Assembly: GCF_000060345.1 (NCBI RefSeq)
Contig: NC_008571.1
Coordinates: 124,001 to 188,000, forward strand
Direction: 5' to 3'
Length of the DNA: 64,000 nucleotides
Source: Christiangramia forsetii KT0803
GTDB lineage: Bacteria; Bacteroidota; Bacteroidia; Flavobacteriales; Flavobacteriaceae
Shown: piece by piece, positions 50,565-59,858 of the stretch
How positions within the stretch are numbered: position 1 is the first letter of the stretch
Layout of the letters: each line of letters begins with the position of its first letter
Program-made: the position numbers and the translations under genes
The notes under the pieces: generated by a model
Told to the model about the DNA's origin: nothing
The model's database searches: none
The model's input: the letters and a program-made list of their open reading frames with translations, nothing else

Positions 50565-51240
50565 GACTTCTGAATTCCAGTCCTTTTTCTGAATAATAAG
50601 CTAATATTCTTGGAAGTGTTTCCTTGAGATTTCTGAAAGCTTTTTTACTGTCGTGCAAAACTATGATACTTCCCGCTGTACCATTTTTGATAACATTATT
50701 AAAACATTTTTCTGCAGAAAAATCCTGATCATAATCTCCGCTGATCACATCCCACATTACAATTTTAAATCCCTGTTTATTTAGCTGTTTAGCCTGTGAG
50801 TTTTTGATCTTACCGTAAGGAGGCCGAAATAGTTTGTAGGTAGGAGTTCTTAATTCGGAGTTCTTAGTTCGAGGTTTGTTATTTTTAGCTTGATTTCCAG
50901 ATTCTATCATTATCTCCTCAGCCTGCCAGGTATTCTCTATATATTCAGAATTTGAAATTTTCCAGCCGTTGAGGTGATTATAAGTATGATTTCCTATAAA
51001 ATGCTCTTCGTTAGAGATCCTTCGGAAAATATCCGGATGTTTTTTTACATTATCGCCAATACAAAAGAAAGTGGCTTTTGCATTATATTTTACAAGTTGG
51101 TCCAGTACCCACGGAGTAACTTCTGGAATTGGCCCATCATCAAATGTTAGATAAATAGAATGTTTATCATTAATTTTTGAAACCCTTTGCGGGTATAAAA
51201 ACTTCAGAATTGACGGGTATTTTGGACGGAAAAGTTTCAT
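50548..51240 (-). CDS. Polysaccharide deacetylase (NodB/CE4)
   Basis: The preferred start MKLFRPKYPSILKFLYPQ gives 230 residues; a longer frame upstream translates an R1 repeat and is rejected. CE4 motifs: IYLTFDDGPIPEVTP (motif 1, catalytic and metal Asp), FIGNHTYNHLNGW (motif 2, metal His pair), LFRPPYGKI (motif 3) and IVLHDSKKAF (motif 5). The enzyme would deacetylate peptidoglycan or another GlcNAc polymer. No signal peptide is obvious. Between motifs 2 and 3 a hydrophilic insertion NQAKNNKPRTKNSELRTP is encoded partly by a 14-bp tandem repeat. It converges with the thioredoxin-like gene. Confidence 0.87.
   Translation of the reverse strand: MKLFRPKYPSILKFLYPQRVSKINDKHSIYLTFDDGPIPEVTPWVLDQLVKYNAKATFFCIGDNVKKHPDIFRRISNEEHFIGNHTYNHLNGWKISNSEYIENTWQAEEIMIESGNQAKNNKPRTKNSELRTPTYKLFRPPYGKIKNSQAKQLNKQGFKIVMWDVISGDYDQDFSAEKCFNNVIKNGTAGSIIVLHDSKKAFRNLKETLPRILAYYSEKGLEFRSLKDVL
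50844..50871. repeat. 14-bp tandem repeat inside the deacetylase gene
   Basis: GAGTTCTTAATTCG (50844-50857) and GAGTTCTTAGTTCG (50858-50871) are adjacent copies differing at one base. They encode part of the hydrophilic insertion PRTKNSELRT between catalytic motifs 2 and 3. Confidence 0.8.
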
Positions 51241-51763
51241 TCCTATGTTTTTCCTTTGGTTACAATGAAGACCCTGAAACAAGTTCAGGGTGACGATAGA
51301 ATGATTAATTATTAATGTCGTGCTGAACTCGTTTCAGCATCTCCTGAAAATCAATCAACTTCCAACCTCCAATTTCTGAAGTCTAAAGTTTACCAGATGC
51401 CTTCGACTGCGCTCAGGCTGCCAACTGCCTTTGATTGCACCATGTTTTACACCTTGAATTGGTTTCATGACCTTAATTGGAGCTGAAGCAATTCTCGAGA
51501 TTATCGCTCTATTGAATGTGTCATCTCCAGCAAAGGAAGAGATTTCATTTTAGTTGGTGTTATACGAGAGATTTCTCCTCCGCTGCACTTTGTCGAAATG
51601 ACCACTGAATTTTTGAATTATTTCAGTAATTATTTGCGAACTCTTGCTCTGTCTATTTTGTCATCTCGACCATAGGGAGAGATCTCAATTTGAATTTTTA
51701 ATATCATACTAGAGATTTCTCCTCCGCTACGCTCCGTCGAAATGACAGCTAACTAACTTCCAT
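51241..51763. repeat. R1 and R2 repeat field upstream of the deacetylase gene
   Basis: This 523-bp gene-free segment holds R1 units at 51271-51295 (ACCCTGAAACAAGTTCAGGG) and 51317-51342 (GTCGTGCTGAACTCGTTTC). CTTCGACTGCGCTCAGGCTG lies near 51401. R2 units are at about 51519, 51568-51602 (GAGATTTCTCCTCCGCTGC), 51659-51686 (GTCATCTCGACCATAGGG) and 51712-51748 (GATTTCTCCTCCGCTACGC). No promoter or gene is clear. Confidence 0.7.
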
Positions 51764-54700
51764 TTATTTTTCAACCGAATCCAATCTCATTGAATCAACA
51801 GAAGATTCAACCGGTACGGCGCCATCAAGCGCTTCCAGGATTTCTTCCTGAGGAGATTGGGCCTCAGCGTCTATCTCTTCATCTTCCTGATAGAAATGTC
51901 TAAACATTTTCAAATAGTTATTAAATTCTTCCGCTTTTTTCTGAGCAGTTTCCCTGTCGGCATAAACCATCATCATGTCCACTAGTCCGCGATATCTTTC
52001 CATGTCTGTAATGATCTCATCGGCATACATATATTGCCTATCAACATCCCAATTGCTATAAAAAGATAGGTTTTCCTGATATTTTTCAGCAACTTTCTCC
52101 CATATCTCACGAGCTTTTTGAGGTTTATTTACCTCATAGTATCCTGTGATAAAAGGTTCGAGTAAAGTATAATATTCATAATGTTCAACCGGCATATTTT
52201 TCATTCCAAGATCAAGAATTTCTTCCGCATGAATGGTATCGCCTTCATTTAAAAGATTTTCAGTTAATCTAGCAAGATTACTTCGGTAAGTAATAGAATT
52301 CTTACGGGTTTCAGGATCGTGATAAATATCATCAGATCCCATATTACCCCAATCCCAGTTTTTGACAATATTGTACATTTTTTCAGTATTCACTCTTCCC
52401 ATATCAAATGGGTTTCGCGGATTCAGAGGAGTGCGTATTGGTACCAATTTATAGGTAACACCTTCTAATTGCAGATAATCTTTCATCCACAGGTAGTCTT
52501 CATCTCCAAAGCTTCCGCCGGTAAAATAGATAGGTCTTTCCCAGTTGTTATTTGCCAGAATATCCAACATTAGGAGTCGGTTCTTATAAAGTATCTGGTC
52601 TCCAATAGTTATATCTATATGGTCTACAATTTCATCAGCTTCAGATCTATCTACGATATTATTCTGAAGTACGTTTTGCTTATCCACAGGGATTCTAACA
52701 TATCTGGAAGGGAAAGTGTTGATGAAGGTTCCGCTTTGCAGCTCTGCCTGGGTACGCGGATCTTCATTTTCAATATAGTTCATCCAGGTGCCGATAGGAA
52801 TGGTATCCTGGGTAACCTCTCTTAAGAAAATAGCATCGTTCTTTCCGTTATAAAACTCATTGTCCAGTTGAGATGGAATCGCGTCGCTTTCAAAAGCTTT
52901 GCGTTTCATCTGGTCTATATACCAGTCTGTAGCCAGAAGGCTGGTATTGATAATTCGAACATCTGTCCGGTATTTCTCAACCTGCTGAACATACCAGAGC
53001 GCAAAGGTATCATTGTCGCCAATAGTAAATAAAATTCCATTTTCGTCTACAGAATCCAGGTACATGCGGGCCATGGTTTGTGCGGTATCTCTACCTGATC
53101 TATCATGATCGTCCCAGTTTTCTGAAGCCAGTAAAGTAGGAACACACAATAAACTGATAATTACGACTGCAGGAGCAAGAATTTTTGGACTAATAGACTT
53201 TCGAAATTTGTCAAAAATAGCATAGACTCCAAAGCCTATCCAGATAGCGAAAACATAAAAAGAACCCACTAAAGCATAATCTCTTTCCCGAGGTTCAAAT
53301 GGACGTTCATTCAGGTATATTTTTAAGGCAATTCCGGTGAACAGGAAGAACACCATAAGGACCCAGAAATTCTTTTTATCTCTTTTAAGGTGAAAAACCA
53401 ATCCAATTAAGCCTAGTAGAAGAGGCAAGAAAAAATAAGTGTTTCGGGCTTTGTTATTTTTTACGTCTGAAGGCAGTTCATCCTGTGAACCAATATGCAT
53501 TTCGTCAATAAAATCGATACCACTGAGCCAATTACCATGTAAATCATTATATTTTCCCTGGATGTCATCCTGGCGCCCGGTAAAATTCCACATAAAATAG
53601 CGCCAGTACATATAACCCACCTGATATTCCAGCAGGTAGCCAATATTTTCTGCGAATCCAGGTTTTTCAACTTCCAGGTAATCGCTCATTTGTCTCAGGA
53701 AGTTATGATAATCCTCCATATCACGTTCCCCACGTGAAAATTGATTTTTAAAGTCGTTTACGGCCTGAAGAAGTCTCTCCTCACCCTGGTATTCAGATTT
53801 GATCTTGAAATCCAGCGGTCCGGTGAATTCCATATAATTTGTTGCATGCTCAGTACTCCACATTCTGGGGAGTATGGCTTTATGATCATCGTCGAGATTT
53901 TGCTTGGCATTTTTATAATCATTTACAATGACGTACTTACCAAGTTCCTCATCTTTCTCATACTTGGGCTTAGCGTCTTCATAGGGATTTTCAGTATCTA
54001 AACCGGAATACATTTCAGACCACTGCGGACCATAAAAAAGATGAGTTTCACCATATTGCTCACGGTTGTAGTAAGCTAATAACTCCCGGGCGTTATCAGG
54101 ACTGTTTTCATTAATTACCGTTGGAGCATTACTTCTTATTGGAAGCATTACCCAACTAGAGAATCCTACCAGTACAAAGAGGATGCATAATAACAGGGTA
54201 TTGTATTTGTAAAAGTTCTTTTTTCTTGTATAATTTATTCCGAAATAAAATACTGCAATAATTACCAATAAGGCAACGATCGTCCCGGTATTAAAGGGCA
54301 TTCCCAGACTGTTGGTGAAAAATAATTCTGAAGCAGAAAAGAAGGTAAGTGTGTAAGGTAGAAGAAGTTTGAAAATAAACATCAAGACTGCTACCACCAC
54401 CACATTTGCGATAATGAAATTCTTAACGGTAACCTTTTTATAATTTTTAAAGAAATACAGAAAACCTATAGCAGGGAGGGTTAAAAGACCCATAAAATGA
54501 ACTCCAAAAGAAAGTCCTATCACTAATGAAATTAATATGATCCAGCGATTTCCACGAGGCGTGAACATATCCCGTTCCCATAACAGACCCAGGTAAAACA
54601 TGACCGACATAAAGCATGCGGCCATGGCATAAACTTCAGCTTCCACCGCATTGAACCAGAAACTATCGGTAAAAGTAAAGGCTAGAGACCCTACTAAAGC

Positions 54701-55072
54701 ACTACCAAGAACAGCTATTTTTTTTGAGGAGGTTAATTTAGCAACCGGTCCCGCAACTTTAAGTACCAGTAAGCTTATAGACCAGAACATGAACATAATG
54801 GCAACTGCACTGGCAAAACCAGACATGAAATTCACCATAAGAGCCACCTTCGTATTATCCGGGGCAAAAGTGGAGAAAAAAGCACCCATCATTTGATAAA
54901 AAGGAGCACCCGGTGGATGTCCTACTTCCAGATTAGCAGAAGTTGCAATGTATTCACCGGCATCCCAGAAACTTGCCGTAGGTTCCAAAGTAAGAGTGTA
55001 CGTGGTTAAGGCGATTAAAAATACCAGCCAACCTAAAATTTTGTTCCACTTACCAAAGTTAAAATCTGTCAT
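51764..55072 (-). CDS. DUF2723 multi-spanning membrane protein, glycosyltransferase-C-like
   Basis: The 1102-residue protein has about a dozen membrane helices in the first 650 residues, beginning ILGWLVFLIALTTYTLTLEPTASFWDAGEYIATSANLEVGHPPGAPFYQM. The acidic WDAGEYI and PPGAP in the first extracytoplasmic loop are the DUF2723 signature and resemble the DxD region of GT-C glycosyltransferases. A soluble domain follows (about 660-1102) with ILFTIGDNDTFALWYVQQVE and YFTGGSFGDEDY. The C-terminal part looks helical, TPR-like. It is probably a lipid-linked-sugar transferase, perhaps a protein O-mannosyltransferase; the polyprenol-phosphate mannose synthase at 13509 could supply it. That link is inference. 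Confidence 0.86.
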   Translation of the reverse strand: MTDFNFGKWNKILGWLVFLIALTTYTLTLEPTASFWDAGEYIATSANLEVGHPPGAPFYQMMGAFFSTFAPDNTKVALMVNFMSGFASAVAIMFMFWSISLLVLKVAGPVAKLTSSKKIAVLGSALVGSLAFTFTDSFWFNAVEAEVYAMAACFMSVMFYLGLLWERDMFTPRGNRWIILISLVIGLSFGVHFMGLLTLPAIGFLYFFKNYKKVTVKNFIIANVVVVAVLMFIFKLLLPYTLTFFSASELFFTNSLGMPFNTGTIVALLVIIAVFYFGINYTRKKNFYKYNTLLLCILFVLVGFSSWVMLPIRSNAPTVINENSPDNARELLAYYNREQYGETHLFYGPQWSEMYSGLDTENPYEDAKPKYEKDEELGKYVIVNDYKNAKQNLDDDHKAILPRMWSTEHATNYMEFTGPLDFKIKSEYQGEERLLQAVNDFKNQFSRGERDMEDYHNFLRQMSDYLEVEKPGFAENIGYLLEYQVGYMYWRYFMWNFTGRQDDIQGKYNDLHGNWLSGIDFIDEMHIGSQDELPSDVKNNKARNTYFFLPLLLGLIGLVFHLKRDKKNFWVLMVFFLFTGIALKIYLNERPFEPRERDYALVGSFYVFAIWIGFGVYAIFDKFRKSISPKILAPAVVIISLLCVPTLLASENWDDHDRSGRDTAQTMARMYLDSVDENGILFTIGDNDTFALWYVQQVEKYRTDVRIINTSLLATDWYIDQMKRKAFESDAIPSQLDNEFYNGKNDAIFLREVTQDTIPIGTWMNYIENEDPRTQAELQSGTFINTFPSRYVRIPVDKQNVLQNNIVDRSEADEIVDHIDITIGDQILYKNRLLMLDILANNNWERPIYFTGGSFGDEDYLWMKDYLQLEGVTYKLVPIRTPLNPRNPFDMGRVNTEKMYNIVKNWDWGNMGSDDIYHDPETRKNSITYRSNLARLTENLLNEGDTIHAEEILDLGMKNMPVEHYEYYTLLEPFITGYYEVNKPQKAREIWEKVAEKYQENLSFYSNWDVDRQYMYADEIITDMERYRGLVDMMMVYADRETAQKKAEEFNNYLKMFRHFYQEDEEIDAEAQSPQEEILEALDGAVPVESSVDSMRLDSVEK

Positions 55073-55226
55073 AAATACTCGTGTAGTTGTACTAAAGTGG
55101 CGAATTTAATAATAAAATGCTGAATGCTTTAAAAACGAAAGATAAAAGCATTTATTTTGGAAAATGCTGAGAATGAAGAGAAAGAGTGAGGGATGATATT
55201 TTTTCAGTAAAATTTCAATAAAAAGT

Positions 55227-55256
55227 TTGTGTAGAATAAACTTTGTTTTAAATTTG
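55227..55256 (+). promoter_or_regulatory. tRNA-Gln promoter
   Basis: TTG (55227-55229), exactly 19 bp, then TAAATTTG (55249-55256), both matching the Bacteroidota consensus. The -7 box ends 17 bp before the tRNA. Confidence 0.75.
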
Positions 55257-55273
55257 CATCCGCATTTAAGCAT

Positions 55274-55346
55274 TGGCCTATGGTGTAACTGGCAACACGT
55301 CTGGTTTTGGTCCAGAAGAGTCTAGGTTCGAGCCCTAGTAGGCCAA
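55274..55346 (+). tRNA. tRNA-Gln (anticodon TTG)
   Basis: The 73-base gene folds as a cloverleaf: acceptor TGGCCTA with TAGGCCA, discriminator A (55346); anticodon stem TCTGG/CCAGA with loop TTTTGGT, giving anticodon TTG, which reads CAA and CAG; T-arm CTAGG-TTCGAGC-CCTAG. CCA is not encoded, as the following bases are ACA. A consensus promoter lies upstream and a strong terminator downstream, so it is a single-tRNA transcription unit. Confidence 0.95.
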
Positions 55347-55355
55347 CAAAAGTGC

Positions 55356-55386
55356 AAAAAGCCTGAACGAAAGTTCAGGCTTTTTT
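55356..55386 (+). terminator. Terminator of tRNA-Gln
   Basis: GCCTGAAC (55361-55368) pairs with GTTCAGGC (55373-55380) around GAAA, extended by A/T runs on both sides, with TTTTTTATTTT following. Confidence 0.92.
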
Positions 55387-55955
55387 ATTTTGAAATCTTT
55401 CGGAAGAGAGGCCTCTCCCGTGATTGTCGAGAGAAACCCTAGTAGACTAACAAGATGTAAGAAGCTGTCTAAAAATTGTCAACCTGAATGAAATGAAGAA
55501 TTTAGAAAAAACTTAAACATCCAATTTCAAGTAAATTAAGATCTTTTGACTTCGCTCAAATTGACATTACTTTTACTTTCTAGAAAGCCTCTTTTTATTT
55601 TTTAGCTAATTACGCAGAGCGAGAAGTTTATCCTGAGTGCAATAGAAGATATCTTTAGTAGGTCATTAACAGGATGGGCTTTTTTAGATTATAGTTGGAT
55701 TTATTCGGCATTTGTGAAATTCAATTTTACTTCAAAAGAATCAACTTGGACGATTTGATTCAAGCTTTGAAAATAATATTCCGGTAAATTGTGTGATGTG
55801 AGATATAGCCTTTGAATATTTTATTTTATAAGATTTTAAGGAATGCATGGATAATTTTGAGTCGGGAAGATTAAAACCGGTATTTTTGCTGGAAATTCGT
55901 GATGTTTTTAAAATTATGAAGGAATGTTTCGTCTGAATTTTTTGGGAATTACTAT
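55387..55955. other. Gene-free segment downstream of tRNA-Gln
   Basis: This contains a 12-bp perfect palindrome GAGAGGCCTCTC (55406-55417) and a degenerate copy of the tRNA 3' end, CCCTAGTAGACTAACAA (55437-55453, 15 of 17 matching). A half of the 7694-type terminator repeat (GCTGTCTAAAAA, about 55459) and a GACTTCGCTCAAATTGACA repeat fragment (about 55547) follow. The remaining 350 bp are AT-rich without a supported gene. Confidence 0.6.
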
Positions 55956-56972
55956 ATGAAGATACTCGTTACTGGAGCTGCAGGTTTTATTGGTTTTCAT
56001 TTATGTGAAAAGCTAGTTAAGGAAAATCATGAAGTTATAGGGCTTGATAATATTAATGATTACTACAGTCAGGATTTAAAACTTGCCAGGTTAAAGGAAC
56101 TTGGAATAAAAAGTAAAGAGTCCAATAAGTTCAATTCTAAATGCCTAAGTACAATCTATCCTAACTTTTCTTTTTTCAGAATGAATCTGGAAGATCGAGA
56201 TAGTTTACCTGAATTGTTTAAAAAAGAAAATTTTGATATTGTTTGTAATCTCGCAGCACAGGCAGGCGTAAGGTATAGCTTGGAAAACCCGGAAGCTTAT
56301 ATAGATAGTAATCTTGTTGGATTTGCCAATATTATAGAATGTTGCAGAAATCATCATATCAAACATTTAATATATGCTAGTAGTTCTAGTGTGTACGGTC
56401 AAAATAAAAAGATTCCTTTTTCAACTGATGATAGGGTAGATGAGCCTATTAGTCTCTATGCGGCTACAAAAAGGAGCAATGAGATTATGGCATATACCTA
56501 TAGTCACTTATATAAGCTCCCTACTACTGGTTTAAGATTTTTCACGGTCTATGGACCCTGGGGTAGGCCAGATATGGCTATGTTTTTGTTTGCAGATGCT
56601 ATAACTAATGGAAAAGTATTAAAAGTGTTTAATGAAGGAAACCTGGAACGTGATTTTACTTTTGTTGATGATATTGTTAATGGAGTAATGGCTGTTGTAA
56701 ATAGAGTTCCTTCTGAAAAAGATTCGAAATATAATCTGTTTAATATAGGAAACAGCAAGCCAATAAATCTATTGAATTTTATTAAAGAAATAGAAGATCA
56801 GCTGGGTTTATCTGCAGAGAAACAATTGATGCCAATGCAACCAGGTGATGTAGATAAAACCTGGGCTGATTCAAAACCTCTGATGGAAAATTTTGACTAT
56901 CAACCCTCGATTGAAATAAAAGAAGGCGTTCAAAAATATTTACAGTGGTTTAAAATGTACTATAATTCATAA
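55956..56972 (+). CDS. NAD-dependent UDP-glucuronate/UDP-glucose 4-epimerase-like protein
   Basis: The 338-residue extended SDR starts MKILVTGAAGFIGFHLCEKLVKE (NAD motif GxxGxxG). It has LDNINDYYSQDLKLARLKEL and ASSSSVYGQNKKIPFS, then the catalytic YAATKRSNE (YxxxK), then RFFTVYGPWGRPDMAMFLFAD and RDFTFVDDIVNGV. The DNINDYY and GRPDMA patterns are those of UDP-glucuronate 4-epimerases, which make UDP-galacturonate for envelope polysaccharides. It is alone rather than in a capsule cluster, just after the tRNA-Gln region, so acquisition by transfer is possible. Confidence 0.88.
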   Translation: MKILVTGAAGFIGFHLCEKLVKENHEVIGLDNINDYYSQDLKLARLKELGIKSKESNKFNSKCLSTIYPNFSFFRMNLEDRDSLPELFKKENFDIVCNLAAQAGVRYSLENPEAYIDSNLVGFANIIECCRNHHIKHLIYASSSSVYGQNKKIPFSTDDRVDEPISLYAATKRSNEIMAYTYSHLYKLPTTGLRFFTVYGPWGRPDMAMFLFADAITNGKVLKVFNEGNLERDFTFVDDIVNGVMAVVNRVPSEKDSKYNLFNIGNSKPINLLNFIKEIEDQLGLSAEKQLMPMQPGDVDKTWADSKPLMENFDYQPSIEIKEGVQKYLQWFKMYYNS

Positions 56973-57019
56973 TAAAGGATTAAGAGTTATACTGATATTC
57001 TCAATTAGAGTAATTTATC

Positions 57020-57027
57020 TATATTTG
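57020..57027 (+). promoter_or_regulatory. -7 element for the CHASE-PAS kinase gene
   Basis: TATATTTG fully matches TAnnTTTG, 53 bp before the ATG at 57081. Confidence 0.4.
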
Positions 57028-57080
57028 AATTCCCGAATTTCAAATCCTCCCTTAAAATACTAGCCTGATACCTTAAGTTA

Positions 57081-59432
57081 ATGGCAAACAAACATCAAGA
57101 CCCTACAAACTCAAAAGTGAAGAGTAGACCTCTATTTATAGGTGTTCTTGCTTTTGTACTACTTCTTTTGGCAGGAGTTTTTATGCTCTGGCAGCGATAT
57201 CAGATCCTTATTGATGATCGTCAAACTGAAATGTCAGGAGTCATCGATCTCGTTGAGCAAAATATAGACCAGTCTCTAAAATATAGTTATTCTGCAGCTC
57301 TCTCCTTGGCTCTACAAATAGACGAAGAAGGTGAGATTGCTAATTTTGATGAAGTAGCCTCACAATTAGTAGATAATAATCCTAATATAGATGCTGTAGA
57401 AATTGTTCCTGATGGAATAATTACAAAAGTTTATCCTTACGAAGCGAACAAGGAAGCTGTCGATTATAATATTTTAAAAGATAGTACTCGAAATAAAGAA
57501 GCGTTTAAAGCTATAGAGAGTAAACGAATGTTCTTTGCGGGTCCCTTTAAATTAAAACAGGGAGGGATGGCCATTGTTGGAAGATTACCTGTTTTTATCC
57601 ACAGTGATTTTTGGGGTTTTGTAGCGGTAATCATACATTTTGATAACCTTATAGACCAGTCCGGTATTAAAGAGCTTGCAGGAGATGATTATCGGTTTCA
57701 GTTGTCTAAGGTAAATCCCCTGACTCAGAAGGAGGAATTCTTTTTGGTTGAAAATTCAGATCTTCATAATTCTTACTCGGAAGAAATAGTTCTGCCAGAT
57801 GGTGACTGGAAAATATATATTATTCCCATCGATCCAAATAAACCTTTTTCAGAAGTAATTCCTATTGGAATATTAATCTTTATTATTTCGGGAGCAGTTG
57901 GTTGGACCATCTATAATGCGATGAAACAGCCGGTCAGGCTACAGGAGTTGGTGAGAGAACAGGCTGGAGAATTGGCGAAAAGTGAACTTCATTTCAGAAC
58001 AATTTTTAATCAGGCGGCTATTGGAATGGCGCGGGTAAATTCTAAAACAGGAATGATCCTTGAGTCGAACAAAAGATTTCAGGATTTACTGGGATATTCT
58101 GAAGAGGAACTTAAGTTGAAAGACTATAAGATTATATCACATCCTAAAGATCTTTCAGAAAACACCAGGTTGATGGAAGATCTAAGTCGCAACGAAATAA
58201 GACAATATAGTCTTGAGAAAAGGCTACAGAGAAAAGATGGGGAATATATATGGGTAAGAATAAATGTGTCCCCGCTCTGGGAAGTCGGCGAAGAGGTTAC
58301 ATCACATATAGCCCTGGTAGAAGATATTTCTGCCAGAATATTGGCGAAGCAAAAACTAGTGGACAATGAAAATCGCTTCAGATCCCTCGTTGAAAATTCA
58401 AATGAAATTATTTTGATCGTTGACGATTTGAATAAAGTTAAATATTATTCTCCGTCCCTTGCTAAGATTTCTAAATATGAACAAATAGATTTTTCGGTAA
58501 ACGGAGTTCTGTATTATGTCCATCCTAAAGATCAGGATCTATTAAGGGCTAAGGTTGACGAGGCTTATCAAAAACCCGGAAAGCCAATTACCGATATTGT
58601 TTTACGCGTTAAAGATGCAGAAGGTCAATGGTTTTGGGTGAATGCCACGCTTACTAATATGTTAAGCACAGATAATGTAAACGGATTTGTCGTAAATCTC
58701 AGAGATATCACCGGGAAGAAAGAAGCAGAACTCAATTTGGTGAAATCATATGAACTGGTAATGGAGCAGAATAAAAGACTGCTTAATTTCGCATATATCG
58801 TATCGCATAATTTAAGATCTCACTCAAGTAATATGTCGTCGATATTAGAGTTATATGACGATGAAGAGTCTCAGGATGAGAAAGATTCTTATATAGAACT
58901 TCTACATAAAGTTTCAAAAAATCTGGATCAATCACTACATGATCTTAATGAAGTAGTATCGATAAATACAAATTTTGACATTAAAGCTGAATCTATTAAT
59001 GTATCTGAATTTATAGATCAGGCTATTGATATATTAAGTTTACAAATTAAATCCAAGAATGCTAAAATTGTAAAAGAAGTACCTGCAAATATGCAAGTAT
59101 CATTTAATGCGGCCTATATGGATAGCGTATTGCTTAATTTTCTTACTAATGCTTTGCGTTATGCTCATCCAGAAAGATCTCCAATTATTAAGTTACAGGG
59201 ATATAGAGAGCATGAGAGCTGGGTATTGGAAGTTGAGGATAATGGTATAGGAATTGACCTCGAGAAGCATGGAGAGAAGGTTTTTGGTCTTTATAAAACT
59301 TTTACTGAAAGAAAGGATGCAAGAGGGGTTGGTCTATTTATTACTAAAAACCAGATTAACGCTATGGGTGGAATGGTAAGCGTAGCGAGTAAGCCGGAAG
59401 TAGGAACTACGTTTAAAGTAACCTTTAAATGA
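57081..59432 (+). CDS. CHASE-PAS-PAS sensor histidine kinase
   Basis: The 783-residue kinase has a membrane helix at about 19-40, a periplasmic CHASE-like domain (about 60-250; NIDAVEIVPDGIITKVYPYEANKEAV) and a second helix (about 260-282). Two PAS/PAC units follow (about 305-425 and 435-555). The phospho-acceptor region is FAYIVSHNLRSHSSNM. A HATPase domain ends it (NFLTNALRYAHPERSP, VEDNGIGIDLEKHGEKVFGLYKTF, RGVGLFITKNQI). The SHNLR box replaces SHELR, as in many Bacteroidota PAS kinases. It overlaps its response regulator by 4 bp (ATGA). The signal is unknown; CHASE domains bind small molecules outside the membrane. Confidence 0.9.
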   Translation: MANKHQDPTNSKVKSRPLFIGVLAFVLLLLAGVFMLWQRYQILIDDRQTEMSGVIDLVEQNIDQSLKYSYSAALSLALQIDEEGEIANFDEVASQLVDNNPNIDAVEIVPDGIITKVYPYEANKEAVDYNILKDSTRNKEAFKAIESKRMFFAGPFKLKQGGMAIVGRLPVFIHSDFWGFVAVIIHFDNLIDQSGIKELAGDDYRFQLSKVNPLTQKEEFFLVENSDLHNSYSEEIVLPDGDWKIYIIPIDPNKPFSEVIPIGILIFIISGAVGWTIYNAMKQPVRLQELVREQAGELAKSELHFRTIFNQAAIGMARVNSKTGMILESNKRFQDLLGYSEEELKLKDYKIISHPKDLSENTRLMEDLSRNEIRQYSLEKRLQRKDGEYIWVRINVSPLWEVGEEVTSHIALVEDISARILAKQKLVDNENRFRSLVENSNEIILIVDDLNKVKYYSPSLAKISKYEQIDFSVNGVLYYVHPKDQDLLRAKVDEAYQKPGKPITDIVLRVKDAEGQWFWVNATLTNMLSTDNVNGFVVNLRDITGKKEAELNLVKSYELVMEQNKRLLNFAYIVSHNLRSHSSNMSSILELYDDEESQDEKDSYIELLHKVSKNLDQSLHDLNEVVSINTNFDIKAESINVSEFIDQAIDILSLQIKSKNAKIVKEVPANMQVSFNAAYMDSVLLNFLTNALRYAHPERSPIIKLQGYREHESWVLEVEDNGIGIDLEKHGEKVFGLYKTFTERKDARGVGLFITKNQINAMGGMVSVASKPEVGTTFKVTFK

Positions 59433-59812
59433 GAAATGCTATTTGTGTGATTGATGATGACGAGATCTACCAAAAGATTATCAAAAAATTAATTTCCCGG
59501 GCTAATGTATTTGAGGAAGCATATTTCTATGCAAGTGGCAAAGAGGCCATCGATGATTTTTTGGATCTAAAAACCAATTTACCATCAATTATTCTTTTAG
59601 ATATCAATATGCCAATTATGGATGGATGGCAATTTCTAGATCGTTTAGAGAAATTATATCCTTTATTATATGAGAACACAAAAGTATTTATTGTAACCTC
59701 TTCAATAGCTTATTCTGACAAGGAAAAAATGATGGAGTTTCCAGGGGTATCTGGATTTTTATCCAAACCTCTGAATATTGAAAAATTAAAAGAAATAGGG
59801 AGTAGGCAATAA
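59429..59812 (+). CDS. Single-domain response regulator (CheY-like)
   Basis: The 127-residue protein is only a receiver domain: acidic triplet VIDDDEIY (Asp 9-11), phospho-acceptor Asp 58 in ILLDINMPIMDGW, Thr/Ser 90-91 and Lys 113 in FLSKPL. There is no output domain, so it must act by protein-protein contact or as part of a phosphorelay. Its ATG overlaps the stop of the CHASE-PAS kinase (ATGA), which makes them a sure pair. A hairpin follows at 59814-59838. Confidence 0.92.
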   Translation: MRNAICVIDDDEIYQKIIKKLISRANVFEEAYFYASGKEAIDDFLDLKTNLPSIILLDINMPIMDGWQFLDRLEKLYPLLYENTKVFIVTSSIAYSDKEKMMEFPGVSGFLSKPLNIEKLKEIGSRQ

Positions 59813-59813
59813 A

Positions 59814-59838
59814 AAGCTCGGTGTAGGGACCGGAGCTT
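59814..59838 (+). terminator. Weak hairpin after the response regulator
   Basis: AAGCTC (59814-59819) pairs with GAGCTT (59833-59838), with GGT/ACC inside. No T run follows, so termination here is doubtful. Confidence 0.35.
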
Positions 59839-59858
59839 AAACTTGTAGCGTAGATATA

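Noticed and set aside
51241-51282. Upstream start for the deacetylase
   Set aside because: The extra 14 residues translate an R1 repeat and are not a plausible protein N-terminus.
55956-59812. A complete genomic island at tRNA-Gln
   Set aside because: Only a degenerate tRNA fragment close to the tRNA is seen; no integrase or second attachment site was found, so it is kept only as a possibility.
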